Shown one piece after another: positions 13,518 to 13,658 of a DNA stretch of 13,658 nt. The DNA lies in NCBI GenBank assembly GCA_029777935.1, contig JAKORH010000356.1, positions 1-13,658 of the forward strand, written 5' to 3'. Within the stretch, counting starts at the first letter, position 1. The number at the start of each line of letters is the position of its first letter. The notes below the pieces were generated by a model that saw only the letters and a program-made list of their open reading frames with translations, had not been told where the DNA came from and ran no database searches. This DNA comes from Pseudomonadota bacterium. GTDB lineage: Bacteria > Pseudomonadota > Gammaproteobacteria > Burkholderiales > Burkholderiaceae. Made by a program: the position numbers and the translations under genes.

Positions 13518-13658
13518 ATGGCCAAAGGCAAATTTGAGCGCACGAAGCCGCACGTGAATGTAGGGACGATTGGGCACGTGGATCATGGGAAGACGACGCT
13601 GACGGCGGCGCTGACGCTGGTGTTGAGCAAGAAGTACGGAGGCGAGTTCAAGGCGTAC
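13518..13658 (+). CDS. tuf: Translation elongation factor Tu, N-terminal part (cut by window edge)
   Basis: EF-Tu is the GTPase that delivers aminoacyl-tRNA to the ribosome. The first 47 codons are present. The protein begins [19 protein letters not shown] and contains the G1/P-loop GHVDHGKT (19-26). A good Shine-Dalgarno sequence, AGGAG (13507-13511), lies six bases before the ATG. No good promoter is seen between tRNA-Thr and tuf: a lone TTGACA at 13459 has no -10 at the correct distance. tuf is therefore probably read from the tRNA promoter, with the tRNAs cut out by processing. The segment after the P-loop ([16 protein letters not shown]) differs a little from the commonest versions but is plausible. 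The rest of the gene lies outside the window. Confidence 0.97.
   Translation, partial: MAKGKFERTKPHVNVGTIGHVDHGKTTLTAALTLVLSKKYGGEFKAY

Overview
This is a GC-rich chromosomal window that looks betaproteobacterial, probably Burkholderiales. The assignment rests on the right-hand end, where tRNA-Tyr(GTA), tRNA-Gly(TCC) and tRNA-Thr(GGT) precede a tuf gene. Its product starts [16 protein letters not shown], which I recognise as the usual betaproteobacterial EF-Tu start. The lineage call is inference from recalled gene order and protein style, not from a search.

Layout. Positions 1-9655 hold a nearly complete type II secretion system (T2SS) gene cluster, all on the minus strand, in transcription order gspG-H-I-J-K-L-M-N-D-E-F. 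gspF is cut by the window edge. The genes are tightly packed: H/I, I/J and J/K overlap by ATGA, K/L overlap by 19 bp, and the other gaps are 2 to 25 bp. The exception is a 104-bp gap before gspF. gspC (9763-10401) is transcribed divergently from gspG across a 107-bp intergenic region with overlapping candidate -10 boxes. Positions 10609-12887 hold a plus-strand two-component pair: a LytS-type membrane histidine kinase and a LytTR response regulator. Positions 13035-13658 hold a strong sigma-70-type promoter, the three tRNAs and the 5' end of tuf.

How the genes work together. GspG (major pseudopilin) and GspH, I, J and K (minor pseudopilins) form the periplasmic pseudopilus. GspE (ATPase), GspF, GspL and GspM form the inner-membrane motor and platform. 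GspC links the platform to the GspD secretin in the outer membrane, and GspN is an accessory protein. No prepilin peptidase (gspO/pilD), pilotin (gspS), gspA/gspB or obvious secreted substrate lies in the window. Whether the two-component pair controls secretion is unknown; adjacency is the only hint.

The most notable observations are: a C-terminal SPOR-like (peptidoglycan-binding) domain on the GspD secretin; a GspC with no PDZ or coiled-coil domain but a long proline-rich tail; a putative G-quadruplex that shares bases with a hairpin in the gspE-gspF gap; and a repeated DGKGVRI strand motif in the periplasmic part of the histidine kinase. I found no phage, IS element, CRISPR array or clearly new system. 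This is a recognisable T2SS locus with a few unusual details.
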